Source: Rhizorhapis sp. SPR117
GTDB taxonomy: Bacteria > Pseudomonadota > Alphaproteobacteria > Sphingomonadales > Sphingomonadaceae
NCBI RefSeq assembly: GCF_021742065.1
Contig: NZ_JAKKIE010000019.1
Location: 1 to 64,000 of the forward strand
Direction: 5' to 3'
DNA length: 64,000 nucleotides
Shown: piece after piece, positions 1 to 9,630 of the stretch
Position numbering within the stretch: position 1 is the first letter of the stretch
Layout: each line of letters starts with the position of its first letter
Program-made: the position numbers and the translations under genes
The notes under the pieces: model-generated
Told to the model about the DNA's origin: nothing
Databases searched by the model: none
What the model saw: the letters and a program-made list of their open reading frames with translations, nothing else

Positions 1-218
1 TGGACCGGCATTCCCACAGAAACGGCTTCAGCCCCTCCACTTGATCCTACCGGCATCAGCCGGTCAGTCATTCAGCTTGCTGAATGGAGATAAACGAAGC
101 TTTTTTGTAGGCAGTATATGCTCAACTAGCGTACAGCTACGCGTGTAATGATAGACATATTTCTCATGATCCTGAAGCATGTACCAAAGATCGTGAGCCA
201 TGCCTTCAGCCTTTCATG
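1..218. other. left-edge non-coding stretch
   Basis: No gene can be supported here. Two short perfect hairpins lie side by side: ACCGGC/GCCGGT at 49-64 and CATTCAGC/GCTGAATG at 69-86. On the minus strand an ATG at 71-69 opens a reading frame of 23 codons that stays open to the left edge, so the start of a gene outside the window cannot be excluded. It has no visible ribosome binding site and I do not recognise the peptide. Confidence 0.4.
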
Positions 219-365
219 TTATTTATTTGTCCCAATCGGTTCAAAATGCACCCGCAACTTCGTTGCCGCCGCGAGCTTCTCCAGCGCGTCATAGGCGGAG
301 CGATAGGTCGGGTCCTTGTGCCATCCGGCAACGGATTCCTCCACCTGAATGAATTTCCTGCTCAT
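219..365 (-). pseudogene. HigA-like XRE antitoxin remnant lacking its HTH
   Basis: This is a 48-codon open frame. Residues 1-29 resemble the N-terminal leader common in XRE/HigA antitoxins (VAGWHKDPTYRSAYDALE). Residues 30-45 resemble the C-terminal end of the same family (LAAATKLRVHFEPIG). The roughly 50 residues that normally lie between them, which form the helix-turn-helix, are missing, and the junction stays in frame. No RelE/HigB toxin gene lies upstream: 366-501 holds only a palindromic repeat pair. I infer an internally deleted, orphaned antitoxin that cannot bind DNA in the usual way. It could still be translated, but the ribosome binding site is weak. Family assignment is from memory of the motif, not from a search. 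Confidence 0.5.
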
Positions 366-388
366 CGGACATCTTCTATCCTATTGTT

Positions 389-479
389 CGTCATTCCCGC
401 GAAGGCGGGAATCCATCTCCCAGCGTTGTCTCTGGTGAAGAGTTCAGGAAATGGATTCCCGCCTTCGCGGGAATGACGA
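389..479. repeat. inverted pair of palindromic intergenic repeats
   Basis: Two copies of one roughly 27-bp element face each other, at 389-415 and 453-479. Each copy is itself a palindrome (ATTCCCGC-GAAG-GCGGGAAT). The 37 bp between them are unique. The arrangement is the head-to-head doublet typical of REP/REPIN-like repeats. A variant of the same element occurs once at 49690-49716. The pair lies between thiC and the antitoxin remnant and could act as a terminator for thiC. Confidence 0.75.
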
Positions 480-501
480 TTTGGCTGGTTGTGTACGACC
501 G

Positions 502-2379
<1,878 letters not shown>

Positions 2380-2384
2380 CTATA

Positions 2385-2406
2385 CTCTCCTTCGTGGCGG
2401 GGAGAG
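2385..2406 (-). promoter_or_regulatory. hairpin sequestering the thiC ribosome binding site
   Basis: CTCTCC (2406-2401 on the minus strand) is the exact complement of the GGAGAG within the thiC Shine-Dalgarno (2390-2385), with a 10-nt loop. This is the expected expression platform of a translation-controlling riboswitch. The function is inferred from position and pairing. Confidence 0.5.
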
Positions 2407-2430
2407 ATAAGCGGCGTTTCGGGTGAAAAA

Positions 2431-2525
2431 CCACTCCCTCCCTCCGCCAGTGTCAACTGGATCAGGTTCAGCGGGTCGTGGCGCGATCAGCCACCTCTCA
2501 ACCACATCGTTGTGGTCCCCCGGGG
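2431..2525 (-). ncRNA. TPP riboswitch (thi box)
   Basis: The minus strand carries the conserved thi-box core: TGAGAGGTGG, then CTGAACCTGATCCAGTT, ACACTGGCGGAGGGA, and a closing GGGGGACC helix at the 5' end. These are the pyrimidine-sensing and pyrophosphate-sensing arms of the aptamer. It sits immediately upstream of thiC, the usual target, and binds thiamine pyrophosphate to shut off expression. Confidence 0.95.
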
Positions 2526-2586
2526 ATGGTGGGCAATGTAGGGGCTTTGCCGGGGCAGGGAAAGGGTTAATCTGCCGGGCCGGTCC

Positions 2587-3228
2587 TTATGTGCCCTTGG
2601 TCAAACTCCGCACGAAGCCGATCAGGCCGGTCTGACGGCTGCGGCGAAGGCGTTCGGCGGCCAGAATGTCGCGCACCTGTTCGAAACAGGCGTCTACGTC
2701 CTTGTTGATGAGAACATAGTCATAGCCGTCCCAGTGGCCGATTTCGGCCGCGGCACGCTCCATGCGGGCAGCGATCACGTCGTCGCTGTCGGTGGCGCGG
2801 CTGTGCAGGCGGCGTTCCAGTTCCTTCATCGAAGGAGGCAGGATGAAAACCCGCACAACATCACCGCCTGCCTGCTGGTACAGTTGTTGTGCGCCCTGCC
2901 AATCGATATCGAACAGGACATCCTGCCCCTCCGCCAACGAAGCTTCAACCGGCGCGCGCGGGGTGCCGTAACGGTGGCCAAAGACATGCGCCCATTCCAG
3001 GAATTCGCCGTCCGTCGCCATTTTCTTGAACTGGGCCTCGTCGACGAAATGATAGTCGACACCGTCGGTTTCGCCCGGACGGATTGGCCGGGTCGTGGCG
3101 GACACAGAAAGCTTGATATGCCCATCGGCAGAGAGAAGTTTGCGTGCGATGGTGGACTTGCCGGCCCCCGAGGGGGACGAAAGAACGAACAGGAGGCCGC
3201 GACGGGCGGGCGGATCAGTCAGTGCCAT
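2587..3228 (-). CDS. gmk: guanylate kinase
   Basis: It phosphorylates GMP to GDP with ATP. The protein has 213 residues with the start used here. The P-loop SSPSGAGKS sits at residues 17-25, followed by the guanylate kinase features TTRPIRPGE and DYHFV. I chose the ATG giving MALTDPP because it leaves the normal short N-terminus. A GTG seven codons upstream (3249) is also open, and neither has a strong ribosome binding site. The gene lies between the thiC riboswitch and a small membrane protein, and no operon partner is obvious. Confidence 0.95.
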   Translation of the reverse strand: MALTDPPARRGLLFVLSSPSGAGKSTIARKLLSADGHIKLSVSATTRPIRPGETDGVDYHFVDEAQFKKMATDGEFLEWAHVFGHRYGTPRAPVEASLAEGQDVLFDIDWQGAQQLYQQAGGDVVRVFILPPSMKELERRLHSRATDSDDVIAARMERAAAEIGHWDGYDYVLINKDVDACFEQVRDILAAERLRRSRQTGLIGFVRSLTKGT

Positions 3229-3259
3229 GGCCGCTAGTGGCGCAAGCACAGGGGAAAGG

Positions 3260-3514
3260 TCAAGAGGGGTCGGGTGCGGAGTCGGCGTCTTTCACCGCCG
3301 CTTTCACGTCAGCGGCGCGTTTCGCATTGACATTGCGCTTTATCTTTAAAAGTTGACGCGCCACCATGACGCCGCCGATGATGATCGCACCCGGCACGGA
3401 CCGGCGCATCACCGTGCCCACTGCAAGACCGGCCAACATGCCAAGCGGCCCTGCCTTGGCGCCCTCCGACTTCACGTGATTGGTGATGACGACGCGTGCG
3501 ATCTTGTGCAGCAT
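3260..3514 (-). CDS. small hypothetical membrane protein
   Basis: The 84-residue protein is of unknown function. It is basic at both ends, with one or two hydrophobic segments in the middle (GPLGMLAGLAVGTVMRR and VPGAIIIGGVMVARQLL). The start at 3514 is preferred over the ATG two codons upstream because AAAGGA then lies 7 nt away. I recognise no domain. The good ribosome binding site and codon pattern suggest a real gene, perhaps co-transcribed with gmk 31 nt downstream. Confidence 0.6.
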   Translation of the reverse strand: MLHKIARVVITNHVKSEGAKAGPLGMLAGLAVGTVMRRSVPGAIIIGGVMVARQLLKIKRNVNAKRAADVKAAVKDADSAPDPS

Positions 3515-3589
3515 GACCATGTCCTTTCTTGCCCTCTTGCATTCAGATATAAGGTCCGGCCAACGCCACGCAACCGGCGCGCCTTCTTG

Positions 3590-4975
3590 CTACCCCACCA
3601 TCTTGTCAGGGCGGACCAGACGATCGAACGTTGCAGCATCGATCATTCGCAGTTCCAATGCCGCCTGCTTTAATGTCTGACCCGTTTCATGAGCGTGCTT
3701 GGCGATCTTTGCCGCCTTGTCATAGCCGATTTCAGGCGCAAGCGCCGTGACCAGCATCAACGACCGTTCGACCAGTTCGGCAATACGGGCACGATTGGGC
3801 TCAAGCCCTGCCAGTGTGCGCTCGTTGAAACTGTGAATGCCGATTGCAAGCAGACCGATCGACCGCAACACATTGGCCCCGATCAAAGGCTTGAAGACGT
3901 TCAGTTCCAGATGTCCCTGAAGCCCGCCAACGGTGACAGCAGTGTGATTGCCGATCACTTGCGCGGCCACCATGGTCAACATCTCGCATTGGGTGGGATT
4001 GACCTTTCCCGGCATGATCGAGCTGCCCGGTTCATTGGCTGGCAGATCCAGCTCGCCAAGGCCTGACCGCGGGCCGGAACCGAGCAGTCGGACGTCGTTG
4101 GCAATTTTCGTCAGCGAAACGGCAAGGGTGTTGAGTGCGCCCGATAGTTCCACCAGCGTGTCGTGTGCGGCAAGCTCGGCAAACTTGTTGGGCGCGGTGG
4201 TGAAGGGAAGGCTGGTGATCGCACTGATTTCGCAGGCCATATCCTCCGCGAATTGTGGCGGGGCATTAAGGCCCGTGCCGACCGCCGTGCCGCCCTGCGC
4301 CAGCGCGTATAGACGCGGCTGAACATCCTCCAGCCGCGAAATATTCGCTGCGGCCTGGGTGGCATAGCCGGAAAATTCCTGGCCCAAAGTCAAAGGCGTT
4401 GCATCCTGCAAGTGAGTGCGGCCGATCTTTACGATATCGTCCCAGCGCCTGGCCTGCTCGGCCAAACGGGCATGAAGGCGGGTCAGTGCGGGAAGGAGAT
4501 GGCCATGCAGGGCACGCGCCGCGGCGATATGCATTGCGGTGGGGAAACTGTCGTTGGAGGATTGCCCCCGATTGACATGGTCATTGGGATGAACTGGCGT
4601 CTTGCCGCCACGCTTTTTACCAAGCTGTTCATTGGCATAGCCCGCAATGACTTCATTGACGTTCATGTTGGATTGCGTGCCGGAACCGGTCTGCCAGATG
4701 ACCAGAGGGAACTGATCGTCCAGTTCGCCCGATCGAATGGTGATGGCGGCATCCTCTATCGCTTTGGCAATTTTCGGATCAAGGCCGTGGCGGGTGTTGA
4801 TGCGTGCGGCGGCCTGCTTGACGATAGCGAGTGCGTGGATGATGCCGATGGGCATATGTTCGGCTGGACCGAAGGGGAAATTTTCGATGCTGCGCTGGGT
4901 CTGCGCGCCCCAATAGACGCTGGCCGATACGTCTATGGGGCCAATCGAATCAGTTTCTATGCGGGTGTCGGGCAT
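3590..4975 (-). CDS. fumC: class II fumarate hydratase
   Basis: This iron-free fumarase interconverts fumarate and L-malate in the TCA cycle. The 461 residues match the family. The signature [11 protein letters not shown] is at residues 317-327, and the substrate-binding GSGTQSNMN and the H-containing [10 protein letters not shown] segments are present. AGGAG precedes the ATG. A second, unrelated fumarase of the iron-sulfur class lies at 44480-45997, so the organism carries both types. Confidence 0.97.
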   Translation of the reverse strand: MPDTRIETDSIGPIDVSASVYWGAQTQRSIENFPFGPAEHMPIGIIHALAIVKQAAARINTRHGLDPKIAKAIEDAAITIRSGELDDQFPLVIWQTGSGTQSNMNVNEVIAGYANEQLGKKRGGKTPVHPNDHVNRGQSSNDSFPTAMHIAAARALHGHLLPALTRLHARLAEQARRWDDIVKIGRTHLQDATPLTLGQEFSGYATQAAANISRLEDVQPRLYALAQGGTAVGTGLNAPPQFAEDMACEISAITSLPFTTAPNKFAELAAHDTLVELSGALNTLAVSLTKIANDVRLLGSGPRSGLGELDLPANEPGSSIMPGKVNPTQCEMLTMVAAQVIGNHTAVTVGGLQGHLELNVFKPLIGANVLRSIGLLAIGIHSFNERTLAGLEPNRARIAELVERSLMLVTALAPEIGYDKAAKIAKHAHETGQTLKQAALELRMIDAATFDRLVRPDKMVG

Positions 4976-5033
4976 GATGAACGCTCCTGATGCCGCCCAA
5001 TCAGGGTGACAATCCGATATTGGGAGACGCCGA

Positions 5034-5060
5034 GAAAAAAGCCAGCCTTTCTGCCGGGCT
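5034..5060 (-). terminator. possible intrinsic terminator of sspB
   Basis: Directly after the sspB stop, the minus strand reads AAGCC, a loop, then GGCTT running into a T tract at 5040-5035. The stem is short with a 13-nt loop, so efficiency is uncertain. Confidence 0.4.
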
Positions 5061-5539
5061 TATTTCTTTTTGCCGAAATCGACCGTGACGACGTTGGAGC
5101 CGTCTTCACTTGTTGCAGGCGGGATGTCGTTTTCCGCTTCTTCATGTGGTTCGGGCTCTTCGCCTGCGCCTTGAACCTGAAATTGCAGCGCAAAATTGAC
5201 GGCGGGATCGACAAAGGCGGTGATTGCTGAAAAGGGAATGATGAGCAGGGAAGGAATTTGGTTGAAGGTCAGGCTGACCTCAAATCCTTCCGGAGTGACC
5301 TTCAGATCCCAGAATTTATTCTGGAGTACGATGGTCATCTCATCGGGAAAGCGCTCGATCAGCCTTTGAGGGATCGATACGCCCGGTGCGCCGGTCTTGA
5401 ATGTGATGTAAAAATGGTGGCTGCCCGGAAGGCCGCCCGACGCCTCAATCTCGCCCAAAACGCGGCCGACAACGGCGCGCAAGGCTTCCTGCACGATTTC
5501 GTCATAGGGAATCAGGCTGTCTGGCAGGTCGTCACTCAT
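5060..5539 (-). CDS. sspB: SspB-like ClpXP adaptor
   Basis: Alphaproteobacterial SspB proteins deliver ssrA-tagged peptides to the ClpXP protease. The 159-residue protein has the compact SspB fold region at about residues 1-115 (HFYITFKTGAPGVSIP, then FWDLKVTPEGFEVSL). An acidic, variable tail follows and ends in a short VTVDFGKKK, in the place where SspB keeps its ClpX-binding peptide. GAAGGG 5 nt before the ATG at 5539 decides the start; a longer frame upstream lacks this support. It is divergent from hisB. Confidence 0.88.
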   Translation of the reverse strand: MSDDLPDSLIPYDEIVQEALRAVVGRVLGEIEASGGLPGSHHFYITFKTGAPGVSIPQRLIERFPDEMTIVLQNKFWDLKVTPEGFEVSLTFNQIPSLLIIPFSAITAFVDPAVNFALQFQVQGAGEEPEPHEEAENDIPPATSEDGSNVVTVDFGKKK

Positions 5540-5622
5540 GATTGCCCTTCGTAACGCAGGCATCGGGCGGGTCAAGCACCGACATTGTTGCATGGAATGA
5601 TTCTGGCGTTATAGGGATCGCC

Positions 5623-6219
5623 ATGCGCAGCGCGGAAATCCATCGCAAGACGGCGGAAACGTCGATCGACGTCGAAATTGATCTCGACGGTACGGGCGAA
5701 TATGAAATTTCGACGGGCATTGGTTTTCTGGACCATATGCTGGAGCAATTGTCGCGCCATTCGCTGATCGATCTGAAGGTTAGCGCAAAGGGCGATCTGC
5801 ATATCGATCAGCACCACACAACCGAAGATACCGGCATTGCCATTGGTGAGGCGGTTGCCAAAGCGCTGGGTGACCGCAAAGGTATCACGCGTTACGGCCA
5901 TGCTTATGCGCCGATGGATGAAACGCTGACACGTTGCACTCTGGACATCAGCGGGCGGCCCTTCCTGGTGTTCAAGGCGGAATTTTCAACGCCGCGTCTG
6001 GGCGAAATGGATACGGAACTGTTCGAACACTGGTTCCACAGTTTCGCGGGATCGGCTGGCATCACACTACACATTGAAAATCTGTACGGTGCCAACAATC
6101 ACCATATCATCGAAAGCTGCTTCAAGGCGTTGGCCCGCGCATTGCGCACCGCGGTCGAAATTGACCCGCGCAAGGCCGATAGCGTCCCCTCGACCAAGGG
6201 TACGCTAGGCGGGCAATGA
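5623..6219 (+). CDS. hisB: imidazoleglycerol-phosphate dehydratase
   Basis: It dehydrates imidazoleglycerol phosphate to imidazole-acetol phosphate in histidine synthesis. The protein has 198 residues and is monofunctional, with no phosphatase domain. The two metal-binding His motifs are visible: [10 protein letters not shown] and NNHHIIE. The start at 5623 follows AGGGAT and fits family length. It opens the run hisB-hisH-hisA-hisF, overlapping hisH by 4 nt (ATGA). Confidence 0.96.
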   Translation: MRSAEIHRKTAETSIDVEIDLDGTGEYEISTGIGFLDHMLEQLSRHSLIDLKVSAKGDLHIDQHHTTEDTGIAIGEAVAKALGDRKGITRYGHAYAPMDETLTRCTLDISGRPFLVFKAEFSTPRLGEMDTELFEHWFHSFAGSAGITLHIENLYGANNHHIIESCFKALARALRTAVEIDPRKADSVPSTKGTLGGQ

Positions 6220-6836
6220 CCGGCATCGTCGCTCTGGTGGATTATGGAGCAGGCAACCTCCATTCCGTTTATAATGCGTTGAAAAAAGCGGGTGCGGCGC
6301 ATGTCGAGGTGACAAGCGATCCTGCATTGGTGCGCGGCGCGGCGCGGATCGTGCTGCCGGGCGTGGGCGCGTTTCGCGCCTGCCGGGACGCACTGGTCGC
6401 TGTCCCCGGGATGGTGGAAGCGATGGAGGAAGCAGTGCGAACGCATGGAGTGCCGTTCCTTGGCATCTGCGTTGGGATGCAGCTTTTGGCCGAGCGGGGT
6501 GAGGAGCATGGCATCCATGAAGGACTGGGCTGGATTCCCGGCGCCGTGCGAATGATCGAACCGGAGGACCCGGCGATCAAGGTGCCGCATATGGGCTGGA
6601 ACGATGTGGCGGTGGTGCGCGAACACCCGTTGATTGTGCCGGGCGAGGCGTATTTTCTCCACAGCTATCATTTTGATGCGGTCGATGATGCCGATGTTAT
6701 TGCGCGGACCGATCATGGTGGACCGCTGGTTGCGGCGGTTGGCCGGGACAATATCATCGGCGTGCAATTTCATCCGGAAAAGAGCCAGACCTATGGGCTG
6801 GAATTTCTCGCCCGCTTTTTGGAGTGGCATCCGTGA
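6216..6836 (+). CDS. hisH: imidazole glycerol phosphate synthase, glutaminase subunit
   Basis: It hydrolyses glutamine and channels ammonia to HisF. The protein has 206 residues. The class I amidotransferase nucleophile is Cys85 (GICVGMQ), with His186 and Glu188 (FHPEKS) completing the triad. It overlaps hisB and hisA by 4 nt each, which points to translational coupling. The partner subunit hisF is two genes downstream. Confidence 0.97.
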   Translation: MTGIVALVDYGAGNLHSVYNALKKAGAAHVEVTSDPALVRGAARIVLPGVGAFRACRDALVAVPGMVEAMEEAVRTHGVPFLGICVGMQLLAERGEEHGIHEGLGWIPGAVRMIEPEDPAIKVPHMGWNDVAVVREHPLIVPGEAYFLHSYHFDAVDDADVIARTDHGGPLVAAVGRDNIIGVQFHPEKSQTYGLEFLARFLEWHP

Positions 6837-7567
6837 GCCTGATCGTTTTCCCCGCCATTGATTTGAAAGGCGGACAAGTTGTGCGCTTGGCCGAAGGCGA
6901 TATGGACCGCGCCACCGTCTATGGCGACAATCCGGCGCAGCAGGCTGTCTTGTTCGCGGAAGCCGGTGCAGGGTTCCTCCATGTCGTCGATCTGGATGGC
7001 GCCTTTGCGGGCAAGGCAGTCAATGCGCAAGCGGTGGAGAGTATCATCGATGTTTTCCCGGGCCATGTTCAGCTTGGCGGCGGCATACGCGACCGTGCGG
7101 CGGTGGAGCGCTGGTTTGATCTGGGCGTGTCTCGCGTGGTGATCGGGACAGCAGCGCTTAAGGACCCGGAATTCGTGAAGGATGTAGCGCGAGAATTTGA
7201 GGGTGGTATTGTGGTTGCGGTCGATGCCCGCGATGGCTTTGTCGCAACCGAAGGCTGGGCAGAGAAATCGGATATGCCCGTGGCCGATATGGCGCGCCGA
7301 TTCGAGGATGCCGGGGTCGCGGCCTTGCTGTTTACCGATGTCGGGCGTGATGGATTGCTCAAGGGATGCAATGTCGAGGCGACGGTGGACCTCGCCCGCG
7401 CTACCGACATCCCGGTAATCGCCAGCGGCGGGGTTGCTGGAATTGCCGATATTCGTATCTTGAGCCTGCATGTGCAAGACGGAATCGAAGGCGTTATTAC
7501 CGGCCGCGCGCTCTATGACGGACGGTTGGATTTGAAAACCGCGCTGGCTTTGGCCGCGGCGTCATGA
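6833..7567 (+). CDS. hisA: ProFAR isomerase HisA
   Basis: It isomerises ProFAR to PRFAR, the substrate of HisF-HisH. The 244-residue TIM barrel has the catalytic Asp near residue 10 (FPAIDLKGG) and a second Asp in [10 protein letters not shown] place the start at the GTG at 6833 (GTGA overlap with hisH) because GGAG lies 8 nt upstream. A GTG three codons earlier would overlap that site. Confidence 0.95.
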   Translation: MSLIVFPAIDLKGGQVVRLAEGDMDRATVYGDNPAQQAVLFAEAGAGFLHVVDLDGAFAGKAVNAQAVESIIDVFPGHVQLGGGIRDRAAVERWFDLGVSRVVIGTAALKDPEFVKDVAREFEGGIVVAVDARDGFVATEGWAEKSDMPVADMARRFEDAGVAALLFTDVGRDGLLKGCNVEATVDLARATDIPVIASGGVAGIADIRILSLHVQDGIEGVITGRALYDGRLDLKTALALAAAS

Positions 7568-8340
7568 CGGTCCGCACCCGCATCATCCCATGTCTGGACG
7601 TTGCCAACGGGCGCGTGGTGAAGGGTGTCAACTTCGTTGACCTTGCCGATGCGGGCGATCCGGTCGAACAGGCGCGGCTGTACGATGCGGCGGGTGCAGA
7701 CGAACTGTGCTTTCTGGACATAACGGCAAGCCATGAAGCGCGCGGTACCTTGTTGGATATCGTGCGACGTACTGCGGAAGTGTGCTTCATGCCGCTAACG
7801 GTCGGCGGTGGCGTCCGTACCCCCGACGATGCGCGAGCGCTATTGCTTGCGGGCGCCGACAAGGTGGCGGTGAACAGTGCGGCGGTCGCGCGGCCCGAAC
7901 TGGTTTCCGATCTGGCCGATCGCTTTGGCAGCCAGTGCGTCGTGGCAAGCGTGGATGCGCGGCGCGCAGGGGAAGGGCGCTGGGAAATCTTCACGCATGG
8001 CGGACGGCGCGCGACCGGAATCGACGCGCTGGGGCATGCGGCGCGGCTGGCGGAACTGGGCGCGGGCGAATTGCTGGTCACATCGATGGATGGCGATGGT
8101 ACGCGGCGGGGCTATGACCTGGAATTGACGCGGGCCATTGCGGATGCGGTTTCCGTGCCGGTAATTGCCAGCGGCGGTGTGGGCACGCTGCAACATCTGG
8201 TCGAAGGCGTGGTGGAGGGTCATGCCAGCGCCGTGCTTGCCGCTTCCATCTTTCATTTCGGCCAGCACAGCATTGCAGAGGCGCATGCGGCGCTGGCGGC
8301 TGCCGGTATAGCGACGCGGTCGGCGGTTCAGGCCAGCTGA
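7564..8340 (+). CDS. hisF: imidazole glycerol phosphate synthase, cyclase subunit
   Basis: It uses ammonia from HisH to make imidazoleglycerol phosphate and AICAR. The 258-residue TIM barrel has IIPCLDV with catalytic Asp12 and a second Asp in [12 protein letters not shown] overlaps the hisA stop. The next his gene, hisE, does not follow directly: a PEP-CTERM gene and a 170-nt regulatory gap intervene. Confidence 0.97.
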   Translation: MTVRTRIIPCLDVANGRVVKGVNFVDLADAGDPVEQARLYDAAGADELCFLDITASHEARGTLLDIVRRTAEVCFMPLTVGGGVRTPDDARALLLAGADKVAVNSAAVARPELVSDLADRFGSQCVVASVDARRAGEGRWEIFTHGGRRATGIDALGHAARLAELGAGELLVTSMDGDGTRRGYDLELTRAIADAVSVPVIASGGVGTLQHLVEGVVEGHASAVLAASIFHFGQHSIAEAHAALAAAGIATRSAVQAS

Positions 8341-8363
8341 CCCAAGGCAGCCCTCCGAGAGAT

Positions 8364-8392
8364 GGTTAATGTCGGAAGCCTTTACATTAACC
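8364..8392. promoter_or_regulatory. 9-bp inverted repeat, candidate activator site
   Basis: GGTTAATGT and ACATTAACC form a perfect inverted repeat with an 11-bp spacer. It is centred about 100 bp upstream of the start site predicted from the sigma-54-type promoter at 8452-8468, a normal distance for an enhancer-binding protein. It could instead be a hairpin ending hisF transcripts, but no T run follows. Confidence 0.4.
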
Positions 8393-8451
8393 TAATCTCA
8401 TTTCGAGCTGTTAACCAAACTGTTCACGGTAATCCGCTGCGGAAGGGGAAA

Positions 8452-8468
8452 TGGCACATTCGATGCAT
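8452..8468 (+). promoter_or_regulatory. candidate sigma-54 promoter
   Basis: TGGCAC, 5 nt, ATGCAT: the invariant GG (8453-8454) and GC (8465-8466) are separated by exactly 10 nt, as required for the -24/-12 elements. One position differs from the TTGCA consensus. The PEP-CTERM start codon is 42 nt beyond. PEP-CTERM genes of other bacteria are known to depend on RpoN and the PrsK/PrsR system, which supports the reading. Confidence 0.55.
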
Positions 8469-8510
8469 ATCTTTTGGTATATGTTTATTCGCTGACCAAA
8501 GGATTGACCG

Positions 8511-8741
8511 ATGATTTTCAAACATGCTGCGCTGGCTACTTCCATGGCCCTGATATTCCTCGCCTCGCCGGCGAATGCCACACGGGGCGGCCACCACCAT
8601 GGCGGTTCGTCTGGTGGATCGAGCGGAGGAATTTCCGTGCCGGAACCGACGGATTTCGCTCTGTTCGCAGCAGGTGTCGTTGGCTTGATGATCGGCCGTC
8701 GATCCAGCCGTAAACGTGCCGGACGCAAGGCCGAAAAATAA
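8511..8741 (+). CDS. small PEP-CTERM sorting-signal protein
   Basis: The 76-residue precursor has an N-terminal signal peptide (residues 1-23, ending SPANA). A short mature segment rich in Gly, Ser and His (GGHHHGGSSGGSSGG) follows. The C-terminus has a VPEP motif, a hydrophobic helix and a basic RRSSRKR tail. This tripartite tail is the substrate signature of exosortase, so the protein should be cut after sorting and leave a mature part of only some 20-25 residues. AAAGGA 7 nt before the ATG supports the start. No exosortase gene is in the window. The gene sits between hisF and hisE with its own candidate sigma-54 promoter. The role is unknown; relatives are linked to extracellular matrix and flocs. 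Confidence 0.8.
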   Translation: MIFKHAALATSMALIFLASPANATRGGHHHGGSSGGSSGGISVPEPTDFALFAAGVVGLMIGRRSSRKRAGRKAEK

Positions 8742-8807
8742 ACGTTTTGAAGGTGGACCAAAGATTTTCCAGTTGACGGGTCCGGGGGGCATGTCCCAAT
8801 TGCGGAT

Positions 8808-9128
8808 ATGAGCGGAACCCTGAAACGACTGGAAAACACCATCAAGGAGCGCCGGGTCGGTGACCCGGCGCTTTCCTATGTTGCCAAACTGACCGCTGCC
8901 GGACGCGCCAAGATGGCGCAAAAGCTGGGTGAAGAAGCAGTTGAAACGGTGATCGCTGCAATGGGTGGCGACGCAAAGGCGGTAACAGACGAAGCGGCGG
9001 ATCTGATGTTCCACCTTGGGGTTCTGTTGGCGGACATGGACTTGTCCTTCGATGACGTCATGGCGGAGCTTGACCGGCGGGAGGGTGTATCCGGCATCGA
9101 CGAAAAAGCGTCCAGAAAAGCGGAGTAG
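8808..9128 (+). CDS. hisE: phosphoribosyl-ATP pyrophosphatase
   Basis: It hydrolyses phosphoribosyl-ATP to phosphoribosyl-AMP, the second step of histidine synthesis. The 106-residue protein is a MazG-like all-alpha enzyme, with the metal-binding acidic pairs GEEAVE and DEAADLMFH visible. It stands alone rather than fused to HisI. It lies 66 nt after the PEP-CTERM gene and 4 nt before a HIT hydrolase gene. Confidence 0.94.
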   Translation: MSGTLKRLENTIKERRVGDPALSYVAKLTAAGRAKMAQKLGEEAVETVIAAMGGDAKAVTDEAADLMFHLGVLLADMDLSFDDVMAELDRREGVSGIDEKASRKAE

Positions 9129-9132
9129 AGCC

Positions 9133-9510
9133 ATGGCTGTCGATGCAACTTTGCCTTATGACAACCAGAATATTTTCGCAAAGATCCTGCGTGGAGAGAT
9201 TCCATGCAAGCAGGTTTACGAGGACGAATTCGCTTTCGCCTTTCACGACATCAATCCCCAGGCGCCGACCCACATCCTGGTAGTTCCCAAAGGGCCTTAT
9301 GTCAGTTGGGACGATTTCTCGCGCCACGCCGATGACGCGGAAATTGCGGGCTTCATCCGAGCGGTGGGTAAGGTCGCGCGTGATGCAGGGTTGGTGGAAC
9401 GCGGCTACCGGCTGCTCGCCAATGCCGGACCGGACAGTCATCAGGAAGTACCCCATCTGCACGTCCACATTTTTGCCGGACAGCCACTGGGTCCCATGTT
9501 GGCGCGGTAG
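9133..9510 (+). CDS. HIT family purine nucleoside phosphoramidase
   Basis: Histidine triad hydrolases of the HinT branch cleave adenosine phosphoramidates and acyl-adenylates. The 125-residue protein ends with the triad HLHVHIF and has the N-terminal NIFAKILRGEIPC typical of HinT. GGAG 8 nt upstream marks the start at 9133; the longer open frame overlaps hisE and is not used. Proximity to hisE suggests shared transcription, a common arrangement in alphaproteobacteria. Confidence 0.92.
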   Translation: MAVDATLPYDNQNIFAKILRGEIPCKQVYEDEFAFAFHDINPQAPTHILVVPKGPYVSWDDFSRHADDAEIAGFIRAVGKVARDAGLVERGYRLLANAGPDSHQEVPHLHVHIFAGQPLGPMLAR

Positions 9511-9630
9511 TTTTCCTATATCTGTTGCGTTGGCTTGTAATATACTTGCGTGACGTGATTTTAACGATAGTCTCTGCCCGATAAGGGGAGGCGTGTCCTG
9601 CTGGCTCGTCCCAAGCAGAGAGATTTTTGC

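Noticed and set aside
5028..5060. A CRISPR-like or mobile element signal from short repeats across the window
   Set aside because: The repeats occur singly or as facing pairs, not in regular arrays with spacers, and no transposase or integrase gene is present.
8373..8425. A CtrA-type box from repeated TTAA(C) words before the PEP-CTERM gene
   Set aside because: No two TTAA words have the 7-bp spacing that CtrA needs; the inverted repeat explains them better.
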